This document shows positions 61,821-64,000 of a DNA stretch of 64,000 nucleotides, in pieces. The notes beneath the pieces are model-generated. The model worked only from the letters and a program-made list of their open reading frames with translations. It made no database searches and was not told the origin of the DNA. The position numbers were made by a program, and so were the translations under genes. Source of the DNA: JAADHX01 sp964569385 (GTDB lineage: Bacteria > Actinomycetota > Acidimicrobiia > Acidimicrobiales > Poriferisodalaceae); the NCBI GenBank assembly GCA_964569385.1, contig CAZMUM010000021.1, positions 1 through 64,000 of the forward strand, read 5' to 3'. How positions within the stretch are numbered: the first letter of the stretch is position 1; every line of letters starts with the position of its first letter.

Positions 61821-63596
61821 ATGTCCGGACCTATGTCGAAGGCCAAGCAGTTTTTGCCGATCCTGACGTGGGCTCCACAATACGATCGGACAAATCTGCG
61901 CAGCGATATTGCCGCTGGCATCACGGTCGGGGCAATGTTGGTGCCCCAAGCGATGGCTTATGCACTTCTGGCCGGGCTTCCGCCAGAAGTTGGGCTGTAT
62001 GCGGCGACGGTGCCTGTTGTCATCTACGCCCTGTTCGGTACCTCGCGCCAACTGGCAGTTGGCCCCGTGGCTATCGTTTCGTTGCTGACCGCAACCGCCC
62101 TAGCTCCGCTGGTCGAAGAGGGAACCGCCGGATATCTCGCGGCGGCAGCGGTGCTTGCCCTGATGGTTGGCCTCGTTCATATCGTTCTCGGGGTTTTCAG
62201 GCTTGGATTTTTGGTCAACTTCCTATCGCACTCGGTGTTGGTCGGGTTCACAGCGGCGGCGGCGATAATCATCGGATTCTCGCAGGTGAAACACATCCTC
62301 GGCATCTCGATTCAACGCAAGGATCACTTTTACGAGACCGCAGGCGAGGTGTTCAGCAACATCTCCGACACAAACATCACGGCGCTAGCGATTGGATCGG
62401 CGTCGTTGATTGTTCTGATACTTGTCAGGGAGTTCGCGCCACGAATCCCTGGAGCCTTGGTTGTTGTGGTGTCATCGATACTGGCCGTCGAAGTGTTCGA
62501 CCTTGAATCGCGTGGCGTCCAAGTCGTTGGTGACATACCTGACCGGCTCCCAGCGTTCGGCCTACCAGACTTTAATGGCTCGATAATTGGCAGTCTTTTG
62601 GCGACGGCCGCAGTCATCACAATCGTCGGGTTCATGGAATCGATCGCAGTCTCGAAGGTCTACGCCAAACGTCATGGTTACGAAGTAGTACCCAACAACG
62701 AGCTCATGGGGCTCGGCGCAGCCAACGTTGCGTCTGGGTTGTTTGGCGGATTCCCGGTCACTGGCGGGTTCTCACGTACGGCTGTAAACGACACGGCTGG
62801 CGCTAGAACGCCGTTGGCATCGATTGTCACCGCTGGCCTCGTGCTCGTCACGATCGCATTCCTAACTCCGCTGTTCTCGTCTTTGCCTAACGCTGCGCTC
62901 GGGGCCATTATCGTCATCGCCGTTGCCGGTCTCGTCGATCTGGCCGAGATGCGACACATCGTTGGTGTGAAACAGAGCGACATGATCGGTTTGGCTGTGG
63001 CTTTCGTCGGAACCTTGGTACTCGGAATCGAGGTTGGCATCTTCGTGGCCGTTGTAGCGTCGATGTTGGTTGTGTTCGCGAGATTGTCGATGCCACATAC
63101 TGCTGTTCTTGGTCATGTCGATGGCACCACTAGTTATCGAAATGTCCACCGGTTCCCCGAGGCCCAAACAATCGCGGGGATCAGGATCGTCCGGATTGAC
63201 GCTGCGCTTTCGTTCGTCAACGCCGTCAACGTAAAACGGGAGATGTTGCGGCATGCAGCCGCACTGACGGAGGAACCAAAGGCACTGACGGAGGAACCAA
63301 AAGCACTGATCCTTGATGCCTCAGGAATCAATGATCTCGATGCGACTGGAGCCCAGATGGTAGACGAGCTGGTTTCCGAAATCGCCGCGTTGAGCGTTAC
63401 GCTGCATCTCGCCGACGTTAAGGGCCCTGTCCGAGACGTCCTGCGTCGAGCCGGTATTTGGCACCGGCTTGGCGACCGAGTTCACACATCGACCCACGAT
63501 GCTGTGGCCGCGATCCGAGGCCACCTCACTGCCCCACACGATCAACGCCGATTCGGCATCGACGAACATCTAACCGCACCAATGGAGAAACGATGA
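61821..63596 (+). CDS. SulP-family anion transporter with STAS domain
   Basis: This 591-residue protein has 10-12 membrane helices starting with the SulP signature (AAGITVGAMLVPQAMAYALLAG, then PPEVGLYAATVPVVIYALFG). A C-terminal STAS domain (about 455-580) includes ALILDASGINDLDATGAQ. It carries sulfate or another anion such as bicarbonate. In the STAS domain the seven residues ALTEEPK are duplicated by a 21-base tandem repeat at about 63261-63302. The rhodanese gene overlaps its stop (ATGA), so anion transport and sulfur handling are linked. Confidence 0.94.
   Translation: MSGPMSKAKQFLPILTWAPQYDRTNLRSDIAAGITVGAMLVPQAMAYALLAGLPPEVGLYAATVPVVIYALFGTSRQLAVGPVAIVSLLTATALAPLVEEGTAGYLAAAAVLALMVGLVHIVLGVFRLGFLVNFLSHSVLVGFTAAAAIIIGFSQVKHILGISIQRKDHFYETAGEVFSNISDTNITALAIGSASLIVLILVREFAPRIPGALVVVVSSILAVEVFDLESRGVQVVGDIPDRLPAFGLPDFNGSIIGSLLATAAVITIVGFMESIAVSKVYAKRHGYEVVPNNELMGLGAANVASGLFGGFPVTGGFSRTAVNDTAGARTPLASIVTAGLVLVTIAFLTPLFSSLPNAALGAIIVIAVAGLVDLAEMRHIVGVKQSDMIGLAVAFVGTLVLGIEVGIFVAVVASMLVVFARLSMPHTAVLGHVDGTTSYRNVHRFPEAQTIAGIRIVRIDAALSFVNAVNVKREMLRHAAALTEEPKALTEEPKALILDASGINDLDATGAQMVDELVSEIAALSVTLHLADVKGPVRDVLRRAGIWHRLGDRVHTSTHDAVAAIRGHLTAPHDQRRFGIDEHLTAPMEKR
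63261..63302 (+). repeat. 21-bp in-frame tandem duplication inside sulP
   Basis: GCACTGACGGAGGAACCAAA plus one base occurs twice with one final-base difference. It doubles ALTEEPK just before the STAS strand LILDASG. It looks like a recent slippage or duplication event. Confidence 0.85.
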
Positions 63597-64000
63597 CCGC
63601 AACCACAATCCCAAACCTGGCAGCCACAGCCCTGACATCCGACACGATTTCCGCCGAACAGCTCACCGAGCTTCGCAGCAACGATCCAGGTGTTCGTATC
63701 CTCGATGTACGAACCGGCGGCGAATACGAAACAGCACATATCCCTGGCTCGTACAATGTTCCACTCGACACGCTGGCCGAACATGCCCGCGATCTTGCTG
63801 CTGTGGACCATCAGGTTGTGCTTGTCTGTCAGACCGGCGGCCGGGCCACTCAGGCTCACGGAACTCTCACCGAGGCCGGCAAAGACACCCTTCACATACT
63901 CGCTGGTGGCATGGTCGATTGGGAAGCATCAGGGGGCGATGTGGTCAGGGGCACCACCGAGAGGTGGGCCATGGATCGACAGGTACGTCTTACCGCTGGC
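63593..64000 (+). CDS. Rhodanese-domain protein, 3' end outside the window
   Basis: The visible 136 residues form one rhodanese domain: ISAEQLTELRSNDPGVRILD, then VRTGGEYETAHIPGSYNVPL and the active-site loop VVLVCQTGGRATQAHG with catalytic Cys. The frame continues past the domain (TTERWAMDRQVRLTAG), the point where YgaP-like proteins begin their DUF2892 membrane part. It overlaps the SulP stop (ATGA). It probably carries sulfane sulfur produced by the SQR. Confidence 0.93.
   Translation, partial: MTATTIPNLAATALTSDTISAEQLTELRSNDPGVRILDVRTGGEYETAHIPGSYNVPLDTLAEHARDLAAVDHQVVLVCQTGGRATQAHGTLTEAGKDTLHILAGGMVDWEASGGDVVRGTTERWAMDRQVRLTAG

Noticed and set aside
63542..63895. Minus-strand ORF of 117 codons at the window end
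   Set aside because: It lies opposite the clear rhodanese gene and the end of sulP and has no recognisable domain.

Overview
The window looks like a chromosomal segment from an uncultured actinobacterium, most likely an Acidimicrobiia-type organism, assembled as a scaffold (two runs of exactly 100 N at 40769-40868 and 48886-48985). This placement is inferred from gene content: a Ddn-type F420-dependent enzyme family, a DinB-fold enzyme, a PDZ/radical-SAM DUF512 protein, GYW..DGGVFAFGD surface repeats, Thr/Ser-rich secreted linkers, many GTG starts, and several promoters whose -10 hexamer lies 6-9 bases before the start codon (leaderless mRNAs). No rRNA, CRISPR array or intact insertion sequence was seen.

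Layout. 0-9 kb is mainly housekeeping: a GrdB-like selenoprotein candidate, a pentapeptide-repeat protein, Ddn and DinB enzymes, ispH, the DUF512 radical SAM protein, der, a degenerate GGDEF-EAL protein and tRNA-Pro(GGG). 9-12.3 kb, directly after the tRNA, is a decayed accessory region with two integrase remnants, a frameshifted HNH gene and a small two-gene unit. 12.3-18.5 kb holds a thiol-redox and metal cluster: a TGA-containing redoxin, CcdA, TlpA, an Lgt-like protein, an ArsR regulator with a clear operator, and a P1B-4 metal-efflux ATPase. 18.5-26.8 kb carries two large secreted metallopeptidases; a possible emfourin-like inhibitor precedes the first. 26.8-48.5 kb is a surface region: Wzy/Wzx/Wzz-tyrosine kinase exopolysaccharide genes, a giant RTX haem peroxidase, glycosyltransferases, an Asp-Ser repeat protein, a propeller-like repeat protein and an ECF sigma/anti-sigma pair. 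48.6-51.5 kb has two tandem multicopper oxidases with complementary ligand losses. 51.6-56.9 kb is a small-molecule operon (RidA, CMD, VOC, GNAT), an M19 dipeptidase, a cupredoxin, a second ECF/anti-sigma pair and an ICMT-like methyltransferase. 56.9-64 kb is a sulfur/thiol cluster: a peroxiredoxin-like TGA gene, DUF2892, a thioredoxin-rhodanese fusion, DsbB, sulfide:quinone oxidoreductase, SulP and a rhodanese that runs off the end.

The main discovery is three unrelated thiol-redox genes (534-1535, 12364-12930, 56879-57436), each interrupted by one in-frame TGA exactly where the first Cys of a CxxC motif is expected, and each followed by a foldable stem-loop. Together they are best read as UxxC selenoproteins. 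The second most interesting point is an extracellular oxidation theme: an RTX haem peroxidase resembling the Mn(II)-oxidising MopA architecture, a complementary multicopper oxidase pair, and several Asp/Ser-rich tails, one of them on the anti-sigma factor encoded divergently from the oxidases.
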